This document shows positions 48,575 to 58,882 of a DNA stretch of 64,000 nucleotides, in pieces; the stretch's first letter is position 1, and every line of letters starts with the position of its first letter. Position numbers and translations under genes: made by a program. The notes beneath the pieces are model-generated. The model made no database searches. It saw only the letters and a list, made by a program, of their open reading frames with translations, and was not told where the DNA came from. Source of the stretch: Bacteroidota bacterium (GTDB taxonomy: Bacteria > Bacteroidota > Bacteroidia > Bacteroidales > Lentimicrobiaceae). The stretch is taken from contig WSXU01000005.1 in assembly GCA_009773455.1 (NCBI GenBank), forward strand, positions 1-64,000, in the 5' to 3' direction.

Positions 48575-49252
48575 TCAGAGTCTCCAGTCGACCGGAGATA
48601 ATCCGGCGTTTGTCAGCCATTGGTTGGCCGACGAAAAATGCCTGCAACCGAAGAACCCCCGGTATACGCTGAGCGGGGAAGGATGTGGTGCTTCGAGTAT
48701 ACAATGCTTTGTACCATCAATGATGGTTCTTTTATTACGGGCATAATTTCCCCATAACATGAATACCAGTCCGGTTCGTTTTTCCGACAAATGACCGATC
48801 ACAGCATCGGTAAACTGTTCCCAGCCATGCCCCTGGTGCGATCCTGCCTGGTTTGCCCTTACGGTAAGTGTAGCATTGAGAAGAAGTACCCCCTGATCGG
48901 CCCAGGATGTCAGATCACCGCTCACAGGATAAGGAATACCTAGGTCGCTCTCTATCTCTTTCAGAATATTCTGCAACGAAGGTGGAAATGCGACCCCTTC
49001 AGGTACCGAGAAGCAGAGTCCGTGGGCCTGACCAGGACCATGATACGGATCCTGCCCCAAAAGCACCACCTTAACCCTGCTGAAAGGAGTACGGTTAAAT
49101 GCTTCAAAGATTCTGGGCCCCGGAGGATATACCTGATATTGCTTCTTTTCATCGACCAGAAAATTCCTAAGCACCTCAAAATAAGGTTTTTGAAATTCGT
49201 TAGCCAGTATTTCCTTCCACTCAGCATCTATTCGTGGATTTATTTGCCCCAT
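48575..49252 (-). CDS. ung: Uracil-DNA glycosylase
   Basis: VVLLGQDPYHGPGQAHGLCFSVPEGV; LLLNATLTVRANQAGSHQGHGWEQFTD; HPSPLSVYRGFFGCRHFS. Confidence 0.96.
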   Translation of the reverse strand: MGQINPRIDAEWKEILANEFQKPYFEVLRNFLVDEKKQYQVYPPGPRIFEAFNRTPFSRVKVVLLGQDPYHGPGQAHGLCFSVPEGVAFPPSLQNILKEIESDLGIPYPVSGDLTSWADQGVLLLNATLTVRANQAGSHQGHGWEQFTDAVIGHLSEKRTGLVFMLWGNYARNKRTIIDGTKHCILEAPHPSPLSVYRGFFGCRHFSSANQWLTNAGLSPVDWRL

Positions 49253-49325
49253 CAGGTATTACTTTTTGAGATTTATTCTATAAACAATAACATCCCGGTA
49301 TTTCTGTTTATAATACAATCGGGAT

Positions 49326-49333
49326 TATTTTTG
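49326..49333 (+). promoter_or_regulatory. Bacteroidetes -7 element candidate TATTTTTG
   Basis: 34 bp upstream of the small lipoprotein ATG at 49367. Confidence 0.35.
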
Positions 49334-49366
49334 CAGAGAAATGTTTACTTATCTTAAAGTAAAGTT

Positions 49367-49495
49367 ATGAAAAAATTCGTTTTGATCATGTTGGTTGTAG
49401 TATCGCTGGGAATTATCATGTCATCCTGCCAGTCGAGTCAGAAATGTGCTGCCTATGGTGAAGCCAGCCGGTATAAAGTAGACCGTAGCCGTTAA
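49367..49495 (+). CDS. 42-aa small lipoprotein (not in the supplied ORF track)
   Basis: MKKFVLIMLVVVSLGIIMSSCQSSQKCAAYGEASRYKVDRSR-stop; hydrophobic signal peptide and lipobox-like MSSC. Confidence 0.7.
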   Translation: MKKFVLIMLVVVSLGIIMSSCQSSQKCAAYGEASRYKVDRSR

Positions 49496-49548
49496 AGCTT
49501 CCAATACCAGTTTATGCAGCCTGTGATTCGGTTCATGGGCTTTTTTTG

Positions 49549-49579
49549 TTGATTGCGGCATATTCTTTGATTACCTTTG
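49549..49579 (+). promoter_or_regulatory. Bacteroidetes-type promoter: TTG (-33) and TACCTTTG (-7)
   Basis: ttg 49549-49551, TACCTTTG 49572-49579, 23 nt before the ATG at 49602. Confidence 0.5.
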
Positions 49580-49601
49580 TGCTTCAACTCTGCGAATAAA
49601 C

Positions 49602-50363
49602 ATGAAGTATTCCAAGTATTTTATAGTAATTCTACACCTGCTCACCGGAGTTACTGCTTCATATGCTCAAAATGAAGAAGAATATGACACCATTGCCGAC
49701 AATATTCTGTTCAGGAAAGAAATGAATGGCAGTGTTATTATTCACTCTCAGGGATGGGGACTGGAATACAGGTTTGGGCACAACCGCACTGTGTTTAAAA
49801 AACTTTTGTATGAGGCCAACCTTCTCGAAATGAAGGATGCGAAAGAGATAAGAACGATTAATCCATTCTTCACAAACACAAAGAGTTACATTTATGGTAA
49901 AATGAATGCCTTATACATCGTCAGATTGGGACTTGGACAGCAGCATATACTGAACCGAAAACCCTATTTCGGCGGTGTAGAGCTCAGGGTGTTCTATTCC
50001 GGAGGGCTTTCGGTTGGGTTTGCCAAACCAGTTTACCTTGAAATTGTCAAGATGGATATGTCGCTTTACCAGCCAATTATTGTAGTTGAACGCTATGACC
50101 CGGATAAGCACTTTAATGATAATATCTATGGCCGGGCTCCTTTTACCAAAGGATTTGACAAACTTAAAGCATACCCGGGAGCCTATGTAAAAGCCGGGTT
50201 GAGCATTGATTTCGGAACCCTTAACCAAAAACCAAAAATTGTGGAAGTCGGTGCTGTTCTTGATTTGTATGCTAAACCCATTCCGGTTATGGCTTTCAAA
50301 AATCCCGACCAGTTTTTTCTGACCATCTATTTAAGTTTCGGTATCGGGAAACGCTACGATTAG
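49602..50363 (+). CDS. Secreted/outer-membrane hypothetical protein
   Basis: Signal peptide MKYSKYFIVILHLLTGVTASYAQ; C-terminal FFLTIYLSFGIGKRYD. Confidence 0.75.
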   Translation: MKYSKYFIVILHLLTGVTASYAQNEEEYDTIADNILFRKEMNGSVIIHSQGWGLEYRFGHNRTVFKKLLYEANLLEMKDAKEIRTINPFFTNTKSYIYGKMNALYIVRLGLGQQHILNRKPYFGGVELRVFYSGGLSVGFAKPVYLEIVKMDMSLYQPIIVVERYDPDKHFNDNIYGRAPFTKGFDKLKAYPGAYVKAGLSIDFGTLNQKPKIVEVGAVLDLYAKPIPVMAFKNPDQFFLTIYLSFGIGKRYD

Positions 50364-50662
50364 CTTCTGCATAAAAAACTGATCTTTTCTTACTCTTAAT
50401 ATATGGAATGCTGTGTTCCCGGGCGTTGATGTCTCATTAGCGCAATACCCTATCACAGGAAGATAAACCTCAGATACAGCTAAAAACAGCCCTCCACCGA
50501 TTATAAACGAGGATTTAAAAGCGACCGCTACCCTACTTCCCTTTCCTTAATTACAGAGCGGGTCCGGCTAACTAAACCTTAGGCCTCTTTCGGGTGCCGG
50601 AAATTAAGATTTGTTTACAGAAGCCAATCAGCCTTCCCGAAGTTTAACAGTATTGAAAATTA

Positions 50663-50692
50663 AAAGCCCCCGGACATTTAAGTCAGGGGGCT
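50663..50692 (-). terminator. Hairpin terminator candidate downstream of 50719..52197
   Basis: aagccccc...gggggctt. Confidence 0.7.
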
Positions 50693-50718
50693 TCCGTTTT
50701 GAAGTCTCTTAACGTGGA

Positions 50719-52197
50719 TTATTTCCTAATAATCAATTTACTGGTTGATGAAACGCCCTGAGATTCAATCCTGAGCATATAAATGCCATTGGACAGTGCT
50801 CCCAGCTGGAAATCCCTGATAACGCCGTTTACAACCTGAACTTCACGTTCAATCCTTGCCTTGCCCAAAAGATCAAACAGTGATACAACAGCTTCGCCTG
50901 AGAAACGGGACTTAAACTGAATATTCACCACATCGGAGGCAGGAGAAGGATAAATCCGGATACCATTATTGAAAACCGGTTCCTCAACGCCCAGTGCTGC
51001 GCTCCTGAAATTCCAGGTGTCACTCCAGTTACTGGTGTCGCTGCTGCTGATGGCCTTAACCCTCCAGTAATATGTCTTTGCACTGTCGAGCAGGTTATTG
51101 GGTAATCTGTACTGTTCCGGACCAACCGTAGTGGTGGCCGAAATGCTGTACGTAGAAGAACCGGTCATCTGCGGATTTGATGCGAACTCAAGTTTATACT
51201 GCAATACACCACTGATTTTTTCCCATTTCAGGTAAGGTACCAGATCAACATTGGTTGCGTTGTTAGCCGGTGAATTCAATACTACCTTATCAATGGTAGT
51301 GAAGTTTCTCGAAACAGATTCAAGGGTATCACGGCTGTGAATGGCTGCCATTTTCCAGAAGTACTGTGTTCCGAAATGCAGGGTATCTGGGGTCAGTTTG
51401 GTCAGTGTTTTTCCGGCAATATAGGTGTCATAATTGTTGAACTGATTGTCGGTTGAAATATAAATATTGTATTTCTCAAGACCACCGATCGTGTTCCATT
51501 CAAGCTGTACATCCGGAGCAAGACTGGCTGAAGCATTGTCGGGTTTTTTCAGGGCAAAAACATCCACCACGGTAAATTTCCTCGCATCTGACCATTCAGA
51601 AGTATCAACCGAATGACGGGCCCTTACCCTCAGGTAGTAGTCCTTACCGAAGTAAAGCGCTGAAGCATTGGTTTGAACCAGGCTGCCGGCTACCGATGTA
51701 ATGTGCGCTTCAGGGCTGTCGAATGTAGAAGTGGTATCAAGTTGAAAATCGAAATAGGATACGCCGGTAATTTCGAACCATATGATCTGCACATTGGGCG
51801 CTGCACCGGTTGAATTGTTATTCGGACGGCGGATGGCAGGTTTTACAATGGTTGTAAAACTCATTGCCTCTGACCAGGCTGATGTTCCCTGATTATCAAT
51901 TGCCCTGACTCTCCAGAAATACTGTTGTCCGAACAGCAGATTGGTCATCCTGTAAGAAGTGAGTTCAGTTGAAAAAGTTACCGGATTGGTAAAAGTATTA
52001 TCCAGTGACAATTGGGCTTCATAATGTAACCCCAGCTGACCTGCAACAGCATTCCAGTCAAGCTCAACATTCGGCGCAGCATCGGTTGCATTGTTAACCG
52101 GAGCAACCAGTTCTGGTGTATAAATGTCGGGTGAGGCCATGGTAATCAGAAACGCCAGGGAAGCAAGAACCGAGAGGTATATTTTTTTCATAATCAT
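50719..52197 (-). CDS. FN3-like repeat protein with T9SS sorting domain
   Basis: Repeated FGxQYFWRVRAI...W / SPANNATNVDLVPYLKWEKISG; C-terminal IRIYPSPASDVVNIQF...GIYMLRIESQGVSSTSKLIIRK. Confidence 0.9.
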   Translation of the reverse strand: MIMKKIYLSVLASLAFLITMASPDIYTPELVAPVNNATDAAPNVELDWNAVAGQLGLHYEAQLSLDNTFTNPVTFSTELTSYRMTNLLFGQQYFWRVRAIDNQGTSAWSEAMSFTTIVKPAIRRPNNNSTGAAPNVQIIWFEITGVSYFDFQLDTTSTFDSPEAHITSVAGSLVQTNASALYFGKDYYLRVRARHSVDTSEWSDARKFTVVDVFALKKPDNASASLAPDVQLEWNTIGGLEKYNIYISTDNQFNNYDTYIAGKTLTKLTPDTLHFGTQYFWKMAAIHSRDTLESVSRNFTTIDKVVLNSPANNATNVDLVPYLKWEKISGVLQYKLEFASNPQMTGSSTYSISATTTVGPEQYRLPNNLLDSAKTYYWRVKAISSSDTSNWSDTWNFRSAALGVEEPVFNNGIRIYPSPASDVVNIQFKSRFSGEAVVSLFDLLGKARIEREVQVVNGVIRDFQLGALSNGIYMLRIESQGVSSTSKLIIRK

Positions 52198-52253
52198 GAT
52201 ATTTTTATTTCTTATTTAAACAAGTACGGGATGATGCCGGCACTTCGCCTGAA

Positions 52254-55088
52254 TTATTTAACAACAACAAATTTGGCAGTTTTAATCTCATTGCCGACAG
52301 TAAGTTGCAACAGGTAGGTACCCTGCTTCAAATCCCCTGCGTCAATAGAAAGATCCTGATCGCCCTTGTTAAGGTTCCCGAATCCTTCAGATTTTAAAAG
52401 ATTGCCCCTCAGGTCATAGATTCCGGCCTGAACGTTGCTCCGGGATGAAAGCTCAAATCTCACATGTATCACCGATTTTACCGGGTTCGGATAAACTGAA
52501 ACAGTGTTGCTCAGTTTTGAAACCGGAGTATCATGCCCGTCAACACCAACATAAGTCCTGTTTTCGAAAATTCCTTTACCCATGGTAGCAATGTAGATTG
52601 CACCAAGGTTAGATACTCCTGTAATGTTGTCAATCCATGGCCTTGAAGTCGTTTGCTGACGGATCATCATTACCGGTACATTACCGATGCCTGAATTCTC
52701 AGCAGTCCAGACAGTGCTACCTCCAAGGGATGTAGTGGTATAGATTCCCTTTTCAGTCCCCAGGATAACCCTGTCAGGATTGTTCATCTCGATAAGGCTG
52801 GTATAGATGCGTAAAGCCGGAAGGTTACCCTGCGCAGAAACGAACACAGGAGCCTGGTCCAGTGCATTCAGCGACATATAGACCCCATTGCCGTCGGTAT
52901 CTCCGGCAGTTACCACTACCCTGTTTACATTTTCAGGATCGACAGAAACAGAACTGATATTTCGTGCCGCCCCTAAATCCAAAACTGTAGTGTTTGAAAT
53001 AATACAGCCTGAACTTGAAACGTCGGCACGGATGGAGTCGTAAGCAAGAGCTATATTGGCTACCCTGATCAGTTTTCCATCTTCGGTACCGACGAAAAGA
53101 TAATTGGCATCCGATGAATAGGACATACAGGTTGGAACACCGGTGATCTCAGCAATCTTAAACCAGTCGGGCTCCTTGGCAAAGTTCAGGGGTTCTTTGG
53201 TCATATAAACAGCATTCGTAACACCAAGAAACAGACGGGCTGAAATGATATCTTTTACCTTGATGGAGTCACCCTTGTCGAGATTGTAAGGAAGGGTATA
53301 TTTGAACGGGAAACGTTTTGAACTGCTGAATGCTGCTTTGCTCTTAACGATTACGGTTTCTCCCGCCAGATGATTCATGGTGGTGTCTTTATAAGTAACG
53401 CTGTCGCGGGAATTCTCATTATTGAAGCTTTCCCATAATTTAAACGGGGTCAGATAAACGGTGCCGTTCAGGTTGCCGATGGCATCGGGTATAAAAGCAT
53501 CTGCAAGGGATTCTCCCAAATCCTGTGAACGGGAGAAATTATTGCCTGAACCACTGAAAAATATCGAGGTGGGGTTTGTCATGGAAACTTCCACGGTTCC
53601 TCCGCCAAAACCGATAATTTCACCGGTCTCAGGTGTATTTCCCCTTTTGTTCAGATAAAGGAGTGAACCGCTGCTCAGTCCGCCCAAAGTATTGCCCTTA
53701 TCATCAAAAGCAACAGAGTTGAACATGGATGAATTATAATCCCTGTTCAAACGTTTGAATGTAGTGAAATTATCTTCTGTTGTTCCTACACCATTATTGG
53801 TGGCAAAGTAAAATCTCTGCGGATTGGCAGGATCTGGTAAAATGGTATGAATATAAACGCCTATTTCACCAACTGTCTTCTGCTGCCACTGATAGAAACC
53901 TTCCTCCGAAACTTTGCGTCCTTCCCAAACATCAACTCCACCAAGATAAACCAGGTCAGCATTGGTCGGATTTACTATAATTGAACAGGCATAAATACCA
54001 TTTTCACTGAAAGGGTCGAAAATTGTGCTTCCACCCGGAGCAACTACTTTCCAGGTAAGTCCTTTATCTTTTGATAAGTAGACTCCCTGAAGTTGTCCCC
54101 TGTCAAATCCACTGACACTTCCGTCGGCTATCAGAACAGCATAAACTGTTGATCCGTCAGAAGGTGCAAATGCTGCTTTTATTTTTGCAACTCCCACTGT
54201 CGGCAGACTATCCAGCCCGGCACCGGTTGAGCGAAGTACGAAACCATTTATGTCACCGTTTGATGAGATGTATAGCTGATTGCCGAATGAAGCTGCAATT
54301 GCCCCGTCAGGACCCACGTAAACATCATCATTTGTTGCAGAAAGAGGGTCTGAACCTGCCTTGGCAAGCACCCAACTGGTTCCCCCATCGGTTGAACACA
54401 TCAGACCACCTTCAGTTGCGGCCAGAATTTTATTATCACCGGTGGCAATTTTGTTGACGGAGATCCATGCTGAATTTCCTCCGGGATCTGTTGATGCAAG
54501 TTTAGTAAAATTTGCCCCGTCAGATGATTTGTAAATACCCTGTCCTTTGGGAAGGCGATCAATAATGTAAGGATTAAATCCTTCAAAAAGGTCAATGGAT
54601 TCACCGGTGCCAATGTACATATCCCCATTGGATGACTGAGCCATAGCGCTTACATTCAGCACAAGGTCACCTGTCTCAACATAATTCCAGGTCTGTCCGC
54701 GGGTTGTCGATTTCCAGATACCACCGGCCACACTCCCAACATACAGTGTCGACCCTGTGCTCTCCTTGTTATCAATGATAAGTGACCTGGTACGACCCGA
54801 AAAATTATCAGGACCCATTGACAGCCAGTTCAGTCCTAAAGCATCGGAAGATTTCAGACCACCTTCGGTTTTTTTGCTTCCTGAAGCATCTGACTGGTTT
54901 ACCTGTGCAGTAATCTCACGATTGCCGGTTCCGGTAATATATTCCCAGCCATCAGCCACTCCTTCGGCTATGACACCTGAAACCGGAAAATAAGCAACCT
55001 GCCTGAATGTCCCGGATGTCGTCAGAACAAAGAGCCCTGAACCAAACATTAAAACCAGCAAGCCAATGAGTAAATTTCTATTTTTCAT
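52254..55088 (-). CDS. Sortilin/BNR-type beta-propeller protein with T9SS sorting domain
   Basis: GGIWKSTTRGQTWNYVETGD; repeated STDGGTSW / LSKDKGLTWK; C-terminal VSVYPNPVKSVIHVRF...GTYLLQLTVGNEIKTAKFVVVK. Confidence 0.9.
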   Translation of the reverse strand: MKNRNLLIGLLVLMFGSGLFVLTTSGTFRQVAYFPVSGVIAEGVADGWEYITGTGNREITAQVNQSDASGSKKTEGGLKSSDALGLNWLSMGPDNFSGRTRSLIIDNKESTGSTLYVGSVAGGIWKSTTRGQTWNYVETGDLVLNVSAMAQSSNGDMYIGTGESIDLFEGFNPYIIDRLPKGQGIYKSSDGANFTKLASTDPGGNSAWISVNKIATGDNKILAATEGGLMCSTDGGTSWVLAKAGSDPLSATNDDVYVGPDGAIAASFGNQLYISSNGDINGFVLRSTGAGLDSLPTVGVAKIKAAFAPSDGSTVYAVLIADGSVSGFDRGQLQGVYLSKDKGLTWKVVAPGGSTIFDPFSENGIYACSIIVNPTNADLVYLGGVDVWEGRKVSEEGFYQWQQKTVGEIGVYIHTILPDPANPQRFYFATNNGVGTTEDNFTTFKRLNRDYNSSMFNSVAFDDKGNTLGGLSSGSLLYLNKRGNTPETGEIIGFGGGTVEVSMTNPTSIFFSGSGNNFSRSQDLGESLADAFIPDAIGNLNGTVYLTPFKLWESFNNENSRDSVTYKDTTMNHLAGETVIVKSKAAFSSSKRFPFKYTLPYNLDKGDSIKVKDIISARLFLGVTNAVYMTKEPLNFAKEPDWFKIAEITGVPTCMSYSSDANYLFVGTEDGKLIRVANIALAYDSIRADVSSSGCIISNTTVLDLGAARNISSVSVDPENVNRVVVTAGDTDGNGVYMSLNALDQAPVFVSAQGNLPALRIYTSLIEMNNPDRVILGTEKGIYTTTSLGGSTVWTAENSGIGNVPVMMIRQQTTSRPWIDNITGVSNLGAIYIATMGKGIFENRTYVGVDGHDTPVSKLSNTVSVYPNPVKSVIHVRFELSSRSNVQAGIYDLRGNLLKSEGFGNLNKGDQDLSIDAGDLKQGTYLLQLTVGNEIKTAKFVVVK

Positions 55089-55464
55089 ATACTTAGTAGT
55101 TTATTGATAAAATATTTTCCCGCAAGTAAAACAGTGGCACAATTTACGCCTTTTTTATTGTCGTGCAACAGGTAATCCCTACTTTTTGCACACAAAAATA
55201 ATTCAAAAAAAACAACCGGACAGCATAATGCAACCAATAATGGCGTATTACTTTCTGCCCGTTTTTCGGTGAGCAAATGTAGGGGAATTTAACAATTTAG
55301 CAATCGTATCGGAAAATTATTGAAAATTATGTTTGCGATCATGAAAAATTACTCTCTTTGCTGCTGTATCCGGTATACTTCAACGCATTCGTTTTAACAG
55401 GTAACCGGACTATTATCTACCCTATGAAAAATTATTTCATTAATCTGATTAACAATTTATTGGG

Positions 55465-56670
55465 ATGAAAAACAAAACAATTGCAACCATGAATAATATG
55501 AAAAGAATCAGTTCACTGATGATCTGTTTGGTGGTGTTCATCAGCACAAAAGCCCAGAATGCCGAACCGGAAAAGAATGACAATTATCAGTTTTCCACAA
55601 CGAAAAACCTTCCTGCAACTCCTGTAAAAGACCAGTACAAATCTGGTACCTGCTGGAGTTTTGCCACCACATCATTCATCGAATCAGAATTGCTCAGGTT
55701 GGATTACGATACCACCGATATCTCTGAAATGTTTTTTGTATACCATACTTATATTGAAAAGGCCGGACAGTATGTACGTCTTCACGGAAGTGCGAACTTC
55801 GGACCCGGCGGACAAGCCCACGATGTTTTGAATGTAATAAAAAGTCAGGGCTTTTTAACTGAAGAAGAGTTCCCCGGACTGATCAGGGGTGAGGAAAAGC
55901 ATAAACACGGCGAGCTGGATGCCATTCTGAAGGCTTACCTTGACGCGCTCGTATCAGCAAAAGACGGGAAATTATCGAAGGTCTGGCAGGATGCTTTTAA
56001 ATCATTGCTTGATACTTATCTCGGAAATCCGGATGTAATCAGAAAGGTTTCGGCCGAGCGTTTTCCCCGTTTTAACCCGGATGATTATATTGAACTTACT
56101 TCTTATTCCCACCATCCGTATTACCGGTTGATTGACCTCGAAATTCCCGACAACTGGTCACATGATCTGTATTATAATCTGCCTGTGGATGAACTGATGG
56201 AAGTGATCGGTTATTCGTTGAATAATGATTATACGGTTTGCTGGGACGGGGATGTGAGTGACAAAGGCTTTTCACATGCCAACGGGGTTGCCATTGTACC
56301 TGAGAAAGACTCAAAGGCACTGGAAGGTACCGAACGTGCCCGCTGGGAAAAACTATCGGAGAAAGATAAAAATGCTGAATTGTATAATTTTAAACAACCC
56401 GGGAAAGAAAAGGAAATAACACAGGAGATGCGGCAGAGTGCGTTTGATAATTTCCAGTCCACGGATGACCACCTGATGCACATTACCGGAATGGTTACCG
56501 ATCAGAGGGGAAACAGGTATTATGTAACAAAGAATTCATGGGCAGCCAACAGCAACGAAACCGGAGGATACCTGAATATGTCAGAGGCTTATTTAAGGCT
56601 AAACACCATTGCTGTGATGGTTCATAAAAATGCTTTACCGGCTACCATCAAAAAGAAACTCAAACTATAG
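55465..56670 (+). CDS. Secreted C1-family peptidase (bleomycin hydrolase/aminopeptidase C-like)
   Basis: PVKDQYKSGTCWSFATTSFIESELLR; DHLMHITGMVTDQRGNRYYVTKNSWA; signal peptide. Confidence 0.9.
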   Translation: MKNKTIATMNNMKRISSLMICLVVFISTKAQNAEPEKNDNYQFSTTKNLPATPVKDQYKSGTCWSFATTSFIESELLRLDYDTTDISEMFFVYHTYIEKAGQYVRLHGSANFGPGGQAHDVLNVIKSQGFLTEEEFPGLIRGEEKHKHGELDAILKAYLDALVSAKDGKLSKVWQDAFKSLLDTYLGNPDVIRKVSAERFPRFNPDDYIELTSYSHHPYYRLIDLEIPDNWSHDLYYNLPVDELMEVIGYSLNNDYTVCWDGDVSDKGFSHANGVAIVPEKDSKALEGTERARWEKLSEKDKNAELYNFKQPGKEKEITQEMRQSAFDNFQSTDDHLMHITGMVTDQRGNRYYVTKNSWAANSNETGGYLNMSEAYLRLNTIAVMVHKNALPATIKKKLKL

Positions 56671-56921
56671 TTTCATGTCCAATTCGGATTCCTGTAAGGA
56701 TAACATCCTGACGAAGAGTTCGTTATTTTCCTATTTTACTATTTGACACCTGGGATCAGCATGTCAGATCTTATTTTTTAAGAAAGAGGACTAAACTCAA
56801 TTAACTGCAAACAAGCTTGCAGACAGCCGGATATTTTCAAATCCGGCTGTTTTTGTATCTTATTATCTGATGATTAACAATTTTTAACACCGCTCCAATG
56901 GCGGATTAGCAATGCTCTGAG

Positions 56922-56929
56922 TATTTTTG
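56922..56929 (+). promoter_or_regulatory. Bacteroidetes -7 element candidate TATTTTTG upstream of moxR
   Basis: The listed TTG start at 56927 lies inside this element; ATG at 56948. Confidence 0.35.
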
Positions 56930-56947
56930 CCAAAAAAAGATACCACC

Positions 56948-57940
56948 ATGATTGAAACTGACATCAAGGAACTAAACGAACGTATTCAAAAGGAGAGTGC
57001 ATTCGTCGACCTGATTGAGATGGAAATGCATAAAGTAATCGTTGGGCAGAAACACATGGTCGAACGACTGCTTATAGGTTTGCTTTCAAACGGACATATC
57101 CTGCTTGAAGGAGTGCCCGGACTGGCTAAGACCCTGGCTATAAAATCACTTGCCAACATCATTGATGCTCATTTCAGCAGGATTCAGTTTACCCCTGACC
57201 TTCTTCCGGCTGACCTTATCGGAACCATGATATACAGCCAGAAGAAAGAGGAGTTCATCGTCAGGAAAGGTCCGATTTTCGCGAACTTTATTCTTGCTGA
57301 CGAAATAAACCGTTCACCGGCCAAAGTGCAGAGTGCTTTGCTTGAGGCTATGCAGGAAAAACAGGTAACCATAGGCGATCATACCTATCCCCTGTCTGAG
57401 CCCTTCCTAGTGCTGGCAACACAGAACCCCATCGAGCAGGAAGGTACCTATCCGCTGCCTGAAGCCCAGGTTGACCGTTTCATGCTTAAAGTAGTGATCG
57501 GCTATCCCACCCGTGAAGAGGAAAAACTGATTATGAGGCAGAACATAGAAGGTAACCAGCCTGTTACCAGGACAATTATCAAACCTGAAGATATACTCAA
57601 GGCAAGAAATCTCACCAGGGAAGTTTACCTTGATGAAAAAATAGAGAATTACATCACCGACATCGTTTTTGCGACCCGGTTCCCGGCTGAAAACAAACTT
57701 AAAAAATTTGAAGGCCTTATCTCCTATGGCGCATCGCCCCGTGCAAGCATCAACCTTGCGCTCGCAGCAAAAGCATATGCATTTATCAAACGTCGGGGTT
57801 ATGTGATTCCTGAAGATGTCAGGGCGGTTGCCCATGATGTCATGCGCCATCGCATCGGGCTTACCTATGAGGCTGAAGCTGAAAATATCACTACTGAGGA
57901 TATCATCAATGAAATCCTGAATACAGTCGAAGTTCCCTAA
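56948..57940 (+). CDS. MoxR-family AAA ATPase
   Basis: GHILLEGVPGLAKTLAIK; ILADEINRSPAKVQSALLEAMQEKQVTIG; ATQNPIEQEGTYPLPEAQVDRFM. Confidence 0.95.
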   Translation: MIETDIKELNERIQKESAFVDLIEMEMHKVIVGQKHMVERLLIGLLSNGHILLEGVPGLAKTLAIKSLANIIDAHFSRIQFTPDLLPADLIGTMIYSQKKEEFIVRKGPIFANFILADEINRSPAKVQSALLEAMQEKQVTIGDHTYPLSEPFLVLATQNPIEQEGTYPLPEAQVDRFMLKVVIGYPTREEEKLIMRQNIEGNQPVTRTIIKPEDILKARNLTREVYLDEKIENYITDIVFATRFPAENKLKKFEGLISYGASPRASINLALAAKAYAFIKRRGYVIPEDVRAVAHDVMRHRIGLTYEAEAENITTEDIINEILNTVEVP

Positions 57941-57983
57941 ACATTACTATAAGTTTTGGTAAACTTTTAGGAACGAAACAGAC

Positions 57984-58859
57984 ATGGAAACCAGCGATAT
58001 TCTAAAGAAAGTACGTCAGATTGAAATAAAAACCAGGGGGCTGTCGAACCACATCTTCTCAGGACAGTACCACAGTGCTTTCAAGGGACGTGGTATGGCA
58101 TTCAGTGAGGTCCGTGAATACCAGTATGGTGACGACATCCGTAACATCGACTGGAATGTCACCGCACGCTTCAGTCATCCTTATATTAAGGTTTTTGATG
58201 AAGAACGAGAACTTACCGTTGCCCTGCTCATCGATGTGAGTGGATCAAATGAATTTGGCACCCGCAGGCAGTTCAAAGAAGACCTGATGACGGAAATAGC
58301 TGCAGTACTGGCTTTCTCGGCAATTCATAACAACGACAAGGTAGGTGTTATCTTTTTCAGCGATAAAGTTGAGAAATTCATTCCTCCCAAAAAGGGTCTC
58401 AGCCATATATTACGTATTATCAGGGAGTTGATCGATTTCAAACCTGAAAGTCAGAAAACCAACATTGCTGAAGCGCTCAGGTTCCTGACCAATGCCATGA
58501 AGAAAAGATGCACTGCTTTCCTGATCTCCGATTTCATCGATACAGGATTTGAAGATGCGCTCAAAATAGCCGGACGCAAACATGACCTGGTTGCCCTTCA
58601 CATATTTGATGAAAGGGATCATGAACTTCCTGATATGGGATTGGTCAGACTTTTCAGCAAAGAAACCAATGAAAGCATCTGGGTCGACAGTTCGAGCAAA
58701 GCATCAAGAACCCATTACAAAAAACATGCAATCAAGCGTCTCGAAATGCTGGATCAGGCATTCAGGAGAAGCGGCGTTGATTTCGCCAGAATAGCAACCA
58801 GCCAGGATTATGTAAAACCACTCCTGGGATTGTTTAAAGCCAGGGAGGCAAGACGCTGA
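57984..58859 (+). CDS. DUF58-family protein
   Basis: GRGMAFSEVREYQYGDDIRNIDWNVTAR; VALLIDVSGSNEFG. Confidence 0.94.
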   Translation: METSDILKKVRQIEIKTRGLSNHIFSGQYHSAFKGRGMAFSEVREYQYGDDIRNIDWNVTARFSHPYIKVFDEERELTVALLIDVSGSNEFGTRRQFKEDLMTEIAAVLAFSAIHNNDKVGVIFFSDKVEKFIPPKKGLSHILRIIRELIDFKPESQKTNIAEALRFLTNAMKKRCTAFLISDFIDTGFEDALKIAGRKHDLVALHIFDERDHELPDMGLVRLFSKETNESIWVDSSSKASRTHYKKHAIKRLEMLDQAFRRSGVDFARIATSQDYVKPLLGLFKAREARR

Positions 58860-58882
58860 TACTAATTCGGATTTCAGGACAA

